Shown here one piece after another: positions 42,339 through 50,217 of a DNA stretch of 64,000 nucleotides. Every line of letters begins with the position of its first letter. Within the stretch, counting starts at the first letter, position 1. The stretch is from assembly GCF_030657435.1 (NCBI RefSeq), contig NZ_JAUTWS010000001.1, positions 310,001-374,000 of the forward strand, given 5' to 3'. The notes beneath the pieces are model-generated. The model ran no database searches and was not told where the DNA came from. It was given only the letters and a program-made list of their open reading frames with translations. The translations under genes were made by a program, and so were the position numbers. Source of the stretch: Paracraurococcus lichenis. Its GTDB lineage: Bacteria; Pseudomonadota; Alphaproteobacteria; Acetobacterales; Acetobacteraceae.

Positions 42339-43565
42339 TCAGCCCGCCAGCCGCGCGAGCGCCTGCTCGAGATCGGCGATCAGGTCGGCCGGCTCCTCCA
42401 GCCCGATATGGATGCGGCACATCGGCCCGCCGAACTCGCCGGTGCCGGCGGTGCGGGTGATGTTGCCGGTCGTGGCGATGCAGAGCGACTCGAACCCGCC
42501 CCAGCTCGCGCCGATGCCGAAGAGCGCCAGGCTGTCGATGAAGCGGGTGACGTCCTCCAGCCTGTAGCGCGGCTGGAACACCACGCCGAAGAGGCTGCAG
42601 GCGCCGCTGAAGTCGCGCTGCCAGAGGGCGTGCTGCGGATGCTCCGGCAGCGCCGGGTGCATGACGCGCTGCACCTCCGGCCGCGCCGAGAGCCAGCGCG
42701 CGACCTCGATCCCGCTCCGCTCCTGCCGCTTCAGCCGCACCGCCATGGTGCGCACGCCGCGCAGCGCCAGCCAGCAGTCGTCCGGCGAGGCATATTGCCC
42801 GAGCTGCGAGGCGGCGGCGCGCAGCGTCTTCCAGTCGGCCTCGTTGTTGACGGTGACGCTGCCGAGCAGCACGTCGGAATGCCCGCCGACATACTTGGTG
42901 AGTGCCTGGATGGAGACGTCCACGCCCTTCTCGAAGGGCATGAAGTGGTGGATGCCCCAGGTATTGTCCGTCATGACCGTGCAGCCGCGGGCATGCGCGG
43001 CGCGGGCGATGGCGGGGATGTCCTGGATCTCGAAGCTGTGGCTGCCGGGGCTCTCGGTATAGACCACCTTCGTGTTCGGCCGGATCAGCGCGGCCATGCC
43101 GGCTTCGTCCACCACCGGGTCGTAATAGGTGGTCTCGACGCCCCAGCCCTTCAGCAGCCCCTCGCAGAAATTGCGGACGGGGCCGTAGACGCTGTCCGGC
43201 ACCAGGCAGTGGTCGCCCGATTTCAGCCAGGCCTGCAGGGGCACGGTGCAGGCGGCGAGGCCGGTGCCGACGATCAGGCAGCGCGTGCCGCCCTCGATCT
43301 CGGCGATCACATCCTCCAGCGCGTAATGCGTCGGCCCGCCCTGCGTGCCGTAGGTCATGTACTGCTCGAAGCGGTGCTTCGCGCCCTCGCGCCGCGCCTC
43401 GCAATTGGGGAACAGCACGGTGGAGCCGCGATGCACCGCGGGGTTCACGAAGCCATGCACATGCGTGCCGGCGCGGCCGGCATGGCTCATCCGGGTGGAG
43501 AAGCCGAGGCTCCTGGTCTTCGGGGAGGCATCGCGCGCCTGCGCGTGGGCATGATCTTCAGGCAT
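42339..43565 (-). CDS. metC: Cystathionine beta-lyase (PLP Cys/Met metabolism family)
   Basis: A 408-residue PLP-dependent transsulfuration enzyme. TQGGPTHYALEDVIAEIEGG and the glycine loop VGTGLAACTVPLQAWL bind the cofactor phosphate; the PLP lysine is in SIQALTKYVGGHSD, preceded by DNTWGIH. The C-terminal GASWGGFESLC fits the cystathionine beta-lyase branch, which splits cystathionine to homocysteine, pyruvate and ammonia. ATG 43565 overlaps the stop of the sulfurtransferase gene by one base, so sulfur functions are coupled. Confidence 0.88.
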   Translation of the reverse strand: MPEDHAHAQARDASPKTRSLGFSTRMSHAGRAGTHVHGFVNPAVHRGSTVLFPNCEARREGAKHRFEQYMTYGTQGGPTHYALEDVIAEIEGGTRCLIVGTGLAACTVPLQAWLKSGDHCLVPDSVYGPVRNFCEGLLKGWGVETTYYDPVVDEAGMAALIRPNTKVVYTESPGSHSFEIQDIPAIARAAHARGCTVMTDNTWGIHHFMPFEKGVDVSIQALTKYVGGHSDVLLGSVTVNNEADWKTLRAAASQLGQYASPDDCWLALRGVRTMAVRLKRQERSGIEVARWLSARPEVQRVMHPALPEHPQHALWQRDFSGACSLFGVVFQPRYRLEDVTRFIDSLALFGIGASWGGFESLCIATTGNITRTAGTGEFGGPMCRIHIGLEEPADLIADLEQALARLAG

Positions 43566-44410
43566 CAGCTCTGCACCTTCGGCGTCTCGGGGCGGGAGGC
43601 CCATTCTGTCCAGGATCCGTCATACACCGCCGGCTCCGGGAAGCCCGCCCGCACCAGGCCGAGGGCGAGGGCGCAGGCGGTGACGCCGGAGCCGCAGGAG
43701 GTCACGACCGGCCGCTCCGCCGTCACGCCTGCCGCAGTGAAGAGGGCATGCAACTCGGACGGGTTCTTCATCGTGAGGTCCGGATGCACCAACTCGCTGA
43801 CCGGAACATTGGCGGCACCCGGCATATGGCCGGCGGGCAGCCCCTCCCGCGGCTCGGGCGTGGTGCCGTGGAAGCGGCCGCTGGAGCGGGCATCAAGGAT
43901 CAGCGCCCCGCCGCCGCCCTGGCGGACGATGCGCTTCACGTCGCCGATGCCGCGCAGCTTCTCCGCCTGGAAATCCGACCAGAAGCTGGTCGGCTCGGGC
44001 GGCGGCGGCTCGCCGGTCTCGATTGGCCGTCCCTCGCGCTGCCATTTCGGCAGGCCGCCATCCAGCACCGCCGCGCGCTCATGCCCGAACAGGCGCATCA
44101 TCCACCAGCCGCGGGCGGAGGAGCGCAGGCCGTGCTGGTCGTAGAAGACGATCCGCGCATCGTTCGAGATGCCGAGGTCGCCGGCGAGCCTGGCGAAGCG
44201 CGCCGGCGTCGGGACCATATGCGGCAGGTCGGTGTCGGGATCGGCGATGCGGTCGATGTCGAAGATGCGCGCGCCCGGGATATGCGCGGCGCGGAAGGCG
44301 TCATGCTTGTTGCCGGGCTCGCCGGGCAGGTAGGTGGAGCAGTCGAAGACCAGGAGGTCTGGGCTGCCCAGCGCCGCTTCCAGCCAGGCGGTGGTGACGA
44401 GATTGTCCAT
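43565..44410 (-). CDS. sseA: 3-mercaptopyruvate/thiosulfate sulfurtransferase
   Basis: A 281-residue two-domain rhodanese. The N-terminal inactive domain has AAHIPGARIFDIDRIAD; the C-terminal domain carries the active loop CGSGVTA with catalytic Cys239. That loop sequence is the mercaptopyruvate sulfurtransferase signature (thiosulfate enzymes usually have CRKGVTA). It moves sulfur from 3-mercaptopyruvate to thiols or cyanide. It is co-oriented with AlaX (6 bp upstream) and metC (1-bp overlap), suggesting a cysteine/sulfur operon. Confidence 0.9.
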   Translation of the reverse strand: MDNLVTTAWLEAALGSPDLLVFDCSTYLPGEPGNKHDAFRAAHIPGARIFDIDRIADPDTDLPHMVPTPARFARLAGDLGISNDARIVFYDQHGLRSSARGWWMMRLFGHERAAVLDGGLPKWQREGRPIETGEPPPPEPTSFWSDFQAEKLRGIGDVKRIVRQGGGGALILDARSSGRFHGTTPEPREGLPAGHMPGAANVPVSELVHPDLTMKNPSELHALFTAAGVTAERPVVTSCGSGVTACALALGLVRAGFPEPAVYDGSWTEWASRPETPKVQS

Positions 44411-44416
44411 GGACGG

Positions 44417-45139
44417 CTACTCCCCTGCCAGCACGAGATAGACCCGACGGTTCTGCTTGCCCTTGTTCTCGAGCTTGGTGACCTCGAGCCGGCCGATCTC
44501 CGCCGTGCCGCGCACATGCGTGCCGCCGCAGGGCTGCAGGTCCACCGGCGCCGCCTCCGGCCCGATGCGCACCAGGCGGATGCGGCCAGCGCCGCGCGGC
44601 GGCTGGACGGAGAGGGTGCGGACGAGGCCGGGATTGGCGTCGAGCTCCGCCTCGGCGATCCAGCGCTCGCCGACCGCGTGGTCGGCCGCGACCAGCGCAT
44701 TGAGCTGCTCGGTCAGCCAATCCTTCGCCGGCGGCGCGGCGAGGTCGAAGTCGAGCCGCGAACGGTCGGCGCCGATCTGCCCGCCCGTGACGCCCGCGCC
44801 GGGGATCAGGCTGCAGAGCAGGTGCAGCGCGGTGTGCATGCGCATGTGCCGGTGCCGCAGCGTCCAGTCGAGCGAGGCGCTGACGGCGGCGCCCACCGGC
44901 GGCAGCGCCGCGCCCTCGGCGGCCAGGTGCAGCACCGTGTCCTCCGGCCCCTTCACCGCCTTCAGGATCGGCGTCTCGCCGCCCTCCCAGCGCAGCAGCC
45001 CGGCATCGCCGGGCTGGCCGCCGGCCTGGGCGTAGAAGGGCGTGCGGTCCAGCAGCACGCCCTCCGGCCCGGCGGCGAGCACGGTCGCGGTCGCCTCCCG
45101 CAGATAGGCATCGTCCCGGTACAGAAGCTCCGTCGCCAT
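44417..45139 (-). CDS. Alanyl-tRNA editing protein AlaX
   Basis: A 240-residue stand-alone editing domain homologous to the AlaRS editing and C-terminal region. The zinc site is formed by the HxxxH in HMRMHTALHLL (about residues 100-110) and CGGTHVRGTAEIG. The N-terminus (TPFYAQAGGQPGDAG) is the AlaRS-type barrel, making it the AlaX-M type. It hydrolyses Ser-tRNA(Ala) and perhaps Gly-tRNA(Ala). The start overlaps the NUDIX gene stop by 1 bp. Confidence 0.9.
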   Translation of the reverse strand: MATELLYRDDAYLREATATVLAAGPEGVLLDRTPFYAQAGGQPGDAGLLRWEGGETPILKAVKGPEDTVLHLAAEGAALPPVGAAVSASLDWTLRHRHMRMHTALHLLCSLIPGAGVTGGQIGADRSRLDFDLAAPPAKDWLTEQLNALVAADHAVGERWIAEAELDANPGLVRTLSVQPPRGAGRIRLVRIGPEAAPVDLQPCGGTHVRGTAEIGRLEVTKLENKGKQNRRVYLVLAGE

Positions 45140-45777
45140 CACGCCCATTCCTGCCGCAGCCGCGCCCGGTGGTGCCGCAGCCACCAGAGGCATACCATCG
45201 CCGTCGCGTTCATGATCCGGTTCGCGTCCAGCATGGCGAAGGCCTCCTCCGCCGGCACGATCAGGACGCGGGTATTCTCGTGCTCCTCGACCAGCCCGTG
45301 CTCGCCGGCCTTCTCCGGCTCCGGCAGGCGCACCCGCGCGGCGTAGTAGTGCATCATCTCGTCGCAGCCGCCCTGCATCAGCATGGTCCGGCAGATCGGC
45401 TCGAGGCGGTCGGTGGCGAGGCCCGTCTCCTCCCGCGTCTCGCGCCGCGCCACCTGCTCCGGCGTTTCGCCGGGCTCGCGCAGGCCGGCGGGGCACTCGA
45501 CCATGACCGGCTCGATGCCGGCGGCGAGCGCGGGCAGGCGGAACTGCTCGATCAGCGCGACGGCATCGGCGACGGGGTCGTAGGGCAGCACCGCCACGCC
45601 GGCATGCCGCCGCCAGAGTTCCCAGGTCAGCACGCCGGAGGGCGAGCCGTCGAAGCGGGTATAGGTGAAGCGCACGCGCTGCAGCGGGAAGCGGCCGTCC
45701 CAGACGACCTCGTCCTCCAGCACCGTCACGCCGGGATGCGCCGGAATGGGCGGCGCCTTCGCTGGTCTGGCTTTCAT
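45139..45777 (-). CDS. NUDIX hydrolase (ADP-ribose pyrophosphatase-like)
   Basis: A 212-residue NUDIX protein. The Nudix box is complete: GLREPGETPEQVARRETREETGL (23 residues, glycine first, REx2EE core; written here as box around residues 97-119). The N-terminal strand VVWDGRFPLQRVRFTYTRFDG and the VLIEQFRLP strand resemble ADP-sugar pyrophosphatases of the YffH/NudF group. It would hydrolyse ADP-ribose or a related nucleoside diphosphate sugar. First gene of the minus-strand run NUDIX-AlaX-sseA-metC. Confidence 0.87.
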   Translation of the reverse strand: MKARPAKAPPIPAHPGVTVLEDEVVWDGRFPLQRVRFTYTRFDGSPSGVLTWELWRRHAGVAVLPYDPVADAVALIEQFRLPALAAGIEPVMVECPAGLREPGETPEQVARRETREETGLATDRLEPICRTMLMQGGCDEMMHYYAARVRLPEPEKAGEHGLVEEHENTRVLIVPAEEAFAMLDANRIMNATAMVCLWWLRHHRARLRQEWA

Positions 45778-45828
45778 GCGGCCCGGACCCTACCCTCGGC
45801 CCCGAACGCCGTCCATGGACCCGAAGCA

Positions 45829-46773
45829 ATGCCTGACGCGCCCGCCGCCCCGCCCGGGACGGCGCCGATCCCCGATCGCGCCCAGGATCCGCAGGGGCGC
45901 GGGGCAGCCCGCCGGCGGGCGATCCTCATGATCCTGGGCGCGGCCGGCATCTTCTCGGTGGCCGGTGCCCTGGTGAAGGCGCTGAGCGGGCAGGTGCCGC
46001 TCGCCCAGGTCGTGCTCTGCCGCAACCTCTTCGCCATCCCGGCCCTGCTGCCGCTGCTCTGGCGGGCCGGCGGCCTCGCCGCGCTGCGCAGCGGCAATCC
46101 CGGCCTGCACGCGCTCCGCCTCGCCGGCGGGCTGATGGGCATGGTCGGCGCCTTCTACGGCTATGCCGTGCTGCCGCTGGCGACCGTCACCGCGCTCGGC
46201 TTCACCATGCCGCTCTTCCTGACGCTGCTCTCCATCCCGCTGCTCGGGGAGCGGGTCGGGCCGCGGCGCGGCGCGGCGGTGCTGGTCGGCTTCGCCGGCG
46301 TGCTGCTGATGACCCTGCCGGGCGGGGCGGGGGGCGGCAACCTCCTCGGCCTCGGCGCCGTGCTGATGGGGGCGGTCGGCTGGGCGCTCGCCATGATCTC
46401 CATCCGCCGCATGGGCGATGCGGGCGAGAGCAACGTGACCATCGTGCTCTGGTTCGCCTTCGGCGCCATGGTCGTCTCGGGCCTGGCGAGCCTGCCCGTC
46501 TGGGTCTGGCCGACATCAGGGCAATGGGCGCTGCTGGCCGGCATCGGCCTGGTCTCGGCCGTCGCGCAACTGATGATGACGGAGGGCTACCGCCGCGGCG
46601 AGGCGACGCTGCTCGCCCCCTTCGAGTATTCCGCCATCCTCTGGACCACGGCGCTCGGCGCCCTGGTCTGGGCGGAACTGCCGGATGGCTGGGACTTCGC
46701 CGGCATGGCGGTGCTGGTCGCGAGCGGCCTCTATATCTGGCACCGGGAGGTCACGCTCGGCCTCCGGCGCTGA
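45829..46773 (+). CDS. DMT-superfamily (EamA) transporter
   Basis: A 314-residue membrane protein with about ten helices in two EamA repeats after a roughly 33-residue Pro/Ala-rich cytoplasmic lead. Repeat one: VPLAQVVLCRNLFAIPALL, TALGFTMPLFLTLLSIPLLGERVG; repeat two: TEGYRRGEATLLAPFEYSAILW. Typical substrates are amino acids or metabolites for export. Start ATG 45829 is 51 bp from the divergent NUDIX start. Confidence 0.87.
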   Translation: MPDAPAAPPGTAPIPDRAQDPQGRGAARRRAILMILGAAGIFSVAGALVKALSGQVPLAQVVLCRNLFAIPALLPLLWRAGGLAALRSGNPGLHALRLAGGLMGMVGAFYGYAVLPLATVTALGFTMPLFLTLLSIPLLGERVGPRRGAAVLVGFAGVLLMTLPGGAGGGNLLGLGAVLMGAVGWALAMISIRRMGDAGESNVTIVLWFAFGAMVVSGLASLPVWVWPTSGQWALLAGIGLVSAVAQLMMTEGYRRGEATLLAPFEYSAILWTTALGALVWAELPDGWDFAGMAVLVASGLYIWHREVTLGLRR

Positions 46774-46776
46774 GGG

Positions 46777-49179
46777 TCACCCGACCTGCTGCGCCCCGAG
46801 CAGCGCGGCGACCTGGTCCGTCAGTTGCGCCGCGGTCACCGGCTTGCGCAGCAGCGTGAAGCCGCCATCCACCTCCTGCCCCACCGCGAGGCTCGCCGCG
46901 TCGCCGGCATAGCCGGTGAGCAGGATGGCCGGCAGGCCGGGCCGCAGCCGGCGCGCCTCGCGGATCAGGGTGACGCCGTCCATCCCCTCCATGGCGAGGT
47001 CGGAGACGAGCAGGTCGCAGCGCTGCCCCGCCCGCAGCCGGTCCAGTGCCGCGGCGCCGTCCGCGAGCGCGGTGACGCGGTACCCCGCCTCCGCCAGATG
47101 CTCCGAGAGCACCGCCCGCACCGCCGGCTCGTCATCCACCAGCAGCACGGCGGCGCTCGACGGCGCCGGCGCGGCCCGCGGGACCGGTCCCGGCGCCGAT
47201 GCCTCGGCCTCCGCCGCCCGCGGCAGCCAGAGCGCGATGCAGGTGCCCTGGCCCGGCGCGCTCTGGATCCGCATCCGCCCGCCCGAGCCCTCGGCGAAGC
47301 CGCGCGCCATGGCGAGGCCGAGGCCGGTGCCCTTGCCGGCCGGCTTGGTGGTGAAGAAGGGCTCGCCGGCGCGGGCGAGCGTCGCGGCATCCATGCCGCT
47401 GCCGGTATCCTTCACCGCGACCCGCACGTAGTCGCCGGGCGCGAGCCCGCCCGGATCCTCCGGACCGACCGTCACCGGCTCGGCCGAGAGGGTCAGCCGC
47501 CCGCCCTGCTCCATGGCATCGCGGGCATTGGTGGCGAGGTTGACCAGCACCGTCTCGAGCTGGCCGCGATCGGCGAGGACGGGCGGCACGCCCGCCGGCG
47601 CCCGGATCTCCACGCGGATGCGGGCGCCGAGGGTCGCCGCCAGCACCTCGCGCAGGCCGGCGAGCAGGGCGGCGACATCCAGCCGGTCCGCCCGCAGTTC
47701 CTCCCGCCGGGAGAAGGCGAGCAGGCGGCGGGTGATCGACTGGCCGCGCTTGGCCGCCTCCTCCACCATCCCGGTCAGGCGGGCGACCGCCTCCGGGTCG
47801 CCGGCGCGCTTGCCGATCAGCGCGACGCCGCCGAGCACGGCCTGCAGCACGTTGTTGAAGTCATGCGCGATGCCGCCGGCGAGCTGGCCGACCGCCTGCA
47901 GCTTCTGCGCCTGCAGCAGCGCCGCCTCGGTGCTCCGGCGCTCCTGGATCTCCGCCTCCAGCCGCGCATTGGCGTGCTGCAGCGCGGCGGTGCGCTCGGC
48001 GACCCGCGCCTCCAGCACCAGCGCGTGCTGGCGCAACTCCTCCTCCCGCTGCTGCAGGGCGGCGGCCATGCCGTTGAAGGCGCCGGCGAGCTGGCCGAAT
48101 TCGGAATGCGCATCGGCGCCGGAGGCCCGCGCCGCGAGGTCGCCGCCGCGCCAGCGCTGCGCCGCCTGCAGCAGCCCCTCGGTCGGGCGGGTGATGAAGC
48201 GCCGCCCCACCAGCAGGGTCAGGCCGAGCGCGAGCAGGGCGCCGGCGAGGAGGATCAGCGTGCCGCGGGTCAGGGCCCGCTCGATGTCGCGGAGCAGCTC
48301 ATGCTCCTCGAAGCCGACCGCGGTGGCGATGTGGTGGTTCTCCGGCGTCGGCGGGGTATAGCCGACGAGACGCGTCGTGCCGTCGATGCTGCGCAACTGC
48401 AACGTGCCGGGCCGGGTGGCCGAGAGCATCGGTGCGGCCGCGGACGGCAGCGGCTGGCCGACGAATTCGGCATTGCGGATGTCGCGTGCCAGGACGACGC
48501 CCTCGGCATCCGCCAGGGTGAGGATGCCGCCGGCGAGGAAGGGCGAGCCGGCGCGCTTCATGCGCTGCAGCGCCTGCTCGAGCCAGGCGAGGTCGAGGGC
48601 GGCGACCAGGGTCGCGCCGGCGGCGGGCCCGGCGACCTCGACCGGCAGGTAGAAGGGCAGGACGGCATCCTGGAAGCCAGGGATCCGGGTGTAGCGGCCG
48701 GCGGTGAAGCGGTCCGCTGCCCGCGCCGCGGTGATCCAGCCCCCCTCGTCGCCCTGCAGCGCCGGTCCGGGATCGGAACTGCAGGCGATCTTTCCGCCAT
48801 GATCGACCAGGGCGATGAAGGCATAGCCCTGCGCATGCCGCCGCAGGCGCGCGAGGTGCCGGTCGCAGCCAGGCGCGATCTGCCGCACCTCCGGGCTCTC
48901 GGTGGCGGCGCCGAGCAGGATGCGCGCGCCCTGGGCGATGCCCTCGAGGTTGCCGGCCAGCAATTGCGCCTGCTGCACGGCAATGGCGCCGACCTGCGCC
49001 TTGCGTTCCGACCACTGGCTCCAGCCCACCGCCGCCTGCATCGCCAGGATCGGCAGCAGGGAGGTTCCGATGATGAGGATGAGGCGGGTGGACAGGCGCA
49101 TATGGCCCGGGGTCAGCCGCCAGCCGCGCCAGGCGCGGCGGGAAGGCGGCGGCGCGGCGGCGCCCGGGCCCTGCGGCAT
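46777..49179 (-). CDS. Hybrid sensor histidine kinase with periplasmic cache domain and receiver
   Basis: An 800-residue membrane kinase. TM1 is around residues 30-50 (LILIIGTSLLPILAMQAAVG), then a periplasmic dCACHE-like sensor of about 240 residues, TM2 (LILLAGALLALGLTLLVG), HAMP, a coiled-coil (QQREEELRQHALVLEARVAE), HisKA with phosphoacceptor His439 (GGIAHDFNN), HATPase with N-box NLATNARDAM and G-boxes DTGSGMD and GTGLGLAM, and a C-terminal receiver with Asp727. A hybrid kinase of this kind usually signals through a separate phosphotransfer protein or regulator, which is not nearby. ATG 49179 follows GGAGG; a GTG at 49230 is also open. Confidence 0.9.
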   Translation of the reverse strand: MPQGPGAAAPPPSRRAWRGWRLTPGHMRLSTRLILIIGTSLLPILAMQAAVGWSQWSERKAQVGAIAVQQAQLLAGNLEGIAQGARILLGAATESPEVRQIAPGCDRHLARLRRHAQGYAFIALVDHGGKIACSSDPGPALQGDEGGWITAARAADRFTAGRYTRIPGFQDAVLPFYLPVEVAGPAAGATLVAALDLAWLEQALQRMKRAGSPFLAGGILTLADAEGVVLARDIRNAEFVGQPLPSAAAPMLSATRPGTLQLRSIDGTTRLVGYTPPTPENHHIATAVGFEEHELLRDIERALTRGTLILLAGALLALGLTLLVGRRFITRPTEGLLQAAQRWRGGDLAARASGADAHSEFGQLAGAFNGMAAALQQREEELRQHALVLEARVAERTAALQHANARLEAEIQERRSTEAALLQAQKLQAVGQLAGGIAHDFNNVLQAVLGGVALIGKRAGDPEAVARLTGMVEEAAKRGQSITRRLLAFSRREELRADRLDVAALLAGLREVLAATLGARIRVEIRAPAGVPPVLADRGQLETVLVNLATNARDAMEQGGRLTLSAEPVTVGPEDPGGLAPGDYVRVAVKDTGSGMDAATLARAGEPFFTTKPAGKGTGLGLAMARGFAEGSGGRMRIQSAPGQGTCIALWLPRAAEAEASAPGPVPRAAPAPSSAAVLLVDDEPAVRAVLSEHLAEAGYRVTALADGAAALDRLRAGQRCDLLVSDLAMEGMDGVTLIREARRLRPGLPAILLTGYAGDAASLAVGQEVDGGFTLLRKPVTAAQLTDQVAALLGAQQVG

Positions 49180-49324
49180 GGCGCAGCAATCCTCCAGGTT
49201 GAAACGGGGTGATACGGTACTCTTCCGCACCTATAGTGAGCTTCGCGGCAGCGAGACAGGAGGCCGGTGCCATCCGACAGCCCTGTCACCGAATCGTATG
49301 CAGATCATGGATCCGGCACCACGC

Positions 49325-49352
49325 TTGCCAGCCTGTCGGGCGATGTTATGTA
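49325..49352 (+). promoter_or_regulatory. Sigma-70-type promoter of the zinc-uptake operon
   Basis: TTGCCA (49325-49330) and TATGTA (49347-49352) with 16 bp between them. TTGCCA matches the -35 consensus in five of six positions and TATGTA matches the -10 in about four. The -10 lies inside the Zur box, and the expected start of transcription is at about 49360, immediately before the ATG at 49361. Confidence 0.5.
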
Positions 49353-49360
49353 ATAACATC
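49342..49360. promoter_or_regulatory. Zur box
   Basis: GATGTTAT-GTA-ATAACATC, a perfect 8-bp inverted repeat with a 3-bp centre. It matches the known Zur operator core GTTAT-N3-ATAAC of alphaproteobacteria and related Fur-family sites. It is directly upstream of the micro-ORF/znuC/znuB unit and overlaps the likely -10, so Zn-loaded Zur should block transcription. The zur gene is at 39846-40352. Confidence 0.85.
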
Positions 49361-49480
49361 ATGCCCTGGACCCCTACCGATCCGCTGGCCCTCTCCGCCG
49401 GTGCCGGCGCCCGGCTGATCCTCGCGGGCGCGGTCGCGGCCATGCTCTGGGCCGCCGTCGCCTGGGCCATGGCGGCATGA
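49361..49480 (+). CDS. 39-residue single-helix membrane peptide ahead of znuC
   Basis: The reading frame ATG 49361 to TGA 49480 encodes a short polar lead (MPWTPTDPLALSAGAGA) and one hydrophobic helix (LILAGAVAAMLWAAVAWAMAA). The stop overlaps the znuC start (ATGA), so it is placed for translational coupling. The ATG abuts the Zur box, implying a leaderless message if the promoter is as drawn; an in-frame ATG at 49343 lies inside the box and is unlikely to be used. No family recognised. It could be a regulatory or accessory peptide of the zinc transporter, or only a leader for coupling. Confidence 0.55.
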   Translation: MPWTPTDPLALSAGAGARLILAGAVAAMLWAAVAWAMAA

Positions 49481-50217
49481 CCCCGGCCGAGATCCGCGTC
49501 ACCGGCCTGACGCTGGCGCATGCCCGCCGGCCGGCGGTGCACCATGTCTCCGGCCGCTTCGCCCCGGGCAGCCTGACCGCCGTGGTCGGCCCGAACGGCG
49601 CCGGCAAGTCCACCCTGCTGCGGGCGCTGGCCGGGCTGCACCGGCCGGATGGCGGCCGGATCGAGGGCGCGGCCGGCCAGGTCGCGCTGCTGCCGCAGGC
49701 CGCGGCGCTCGACCGCGCCTTCCCGATCGCCTGTCTCGACGTGGTCCTCTTCGGCCTCTGGGCCGAGACCGGGCCCTTCCGCGCCATTTCCCGGGCGGGG
49801 CGGGAGCGGGCGCGGGCGGCGCTGGCCGCCGTCGGCCTCTCGGGCTTCGAGTCGCGGCCGGTCGGCAGCCTCTCCGCCGGGCAGTTCCAGCGGCTGCTCT
49901 TTGCCCGGCTGCTGCTGCAGGACGCGCCGGTGATCCTGCTGGACGAGCCCTTCAACGCGCTGGATGCGAAGACCGCGGCCGAGCTGCTGGCCCTCGTGCA
50001 TCGCTGGCATGGCGAGGGCCGGACCGTGATCGCCGTGCTGCACGACCTGGAGCTGGTGCGGCGCGAGTTCCCCGAGACGCTGCTGCTGGCCCGCGACTGC
50101 CTGGGCTGGGGCCCGACCGCGGAGGTCCTGACCGCGGCCAACCGGCTGCGGGCGCGGATGATGGCGGAGGCCTGGGCCGAGGAGGCCGAGGCCTGCGGGC
50201 GGCGGGACGCGGCCTGA
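49477..50217 (+). CDS. znuC: Zinc ABC transporter ATPase ZnuC
   Basis: A 246-residue ABC ATPase: Walker A GPNGAGKSTLLRAL (about residues 39-52), signature SLSAGQFQRLLFARLL, Walker B VILLDEPFNALD, and switch histidine in VLHDLELV. The ALDRAFPIACLDVVLFGLW segment is typical of the Mn/Zn-type ATPases of family 9. It powers high-affinity zinc import with ZnuB. Placement behind a Zur box supports zinc over manganese. No znuA binding-protein gene is present in the window. Confidence 0.9.
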   Translation: MTPAEIRVTGLTLAHARRPAVHHVSGRFAPGSLTAVVGPNGAGKSTLLRALAGLHRPDGGRIEGAAGQVALLPQAAALDRAFPIACLDVVLFGLWAETGPFRAISRAGRERARAALAAVGLSGFESRPVGSLSAGQFQRLLFARLLLQDAPVILLDEPFNALDAKTAAELLALVHRWHGEGRTVIAVLHDLELVRREFPETLLLARDCLGWGPTAEVLTAANRLRARMMAEAWAEEAEACGRRDAA

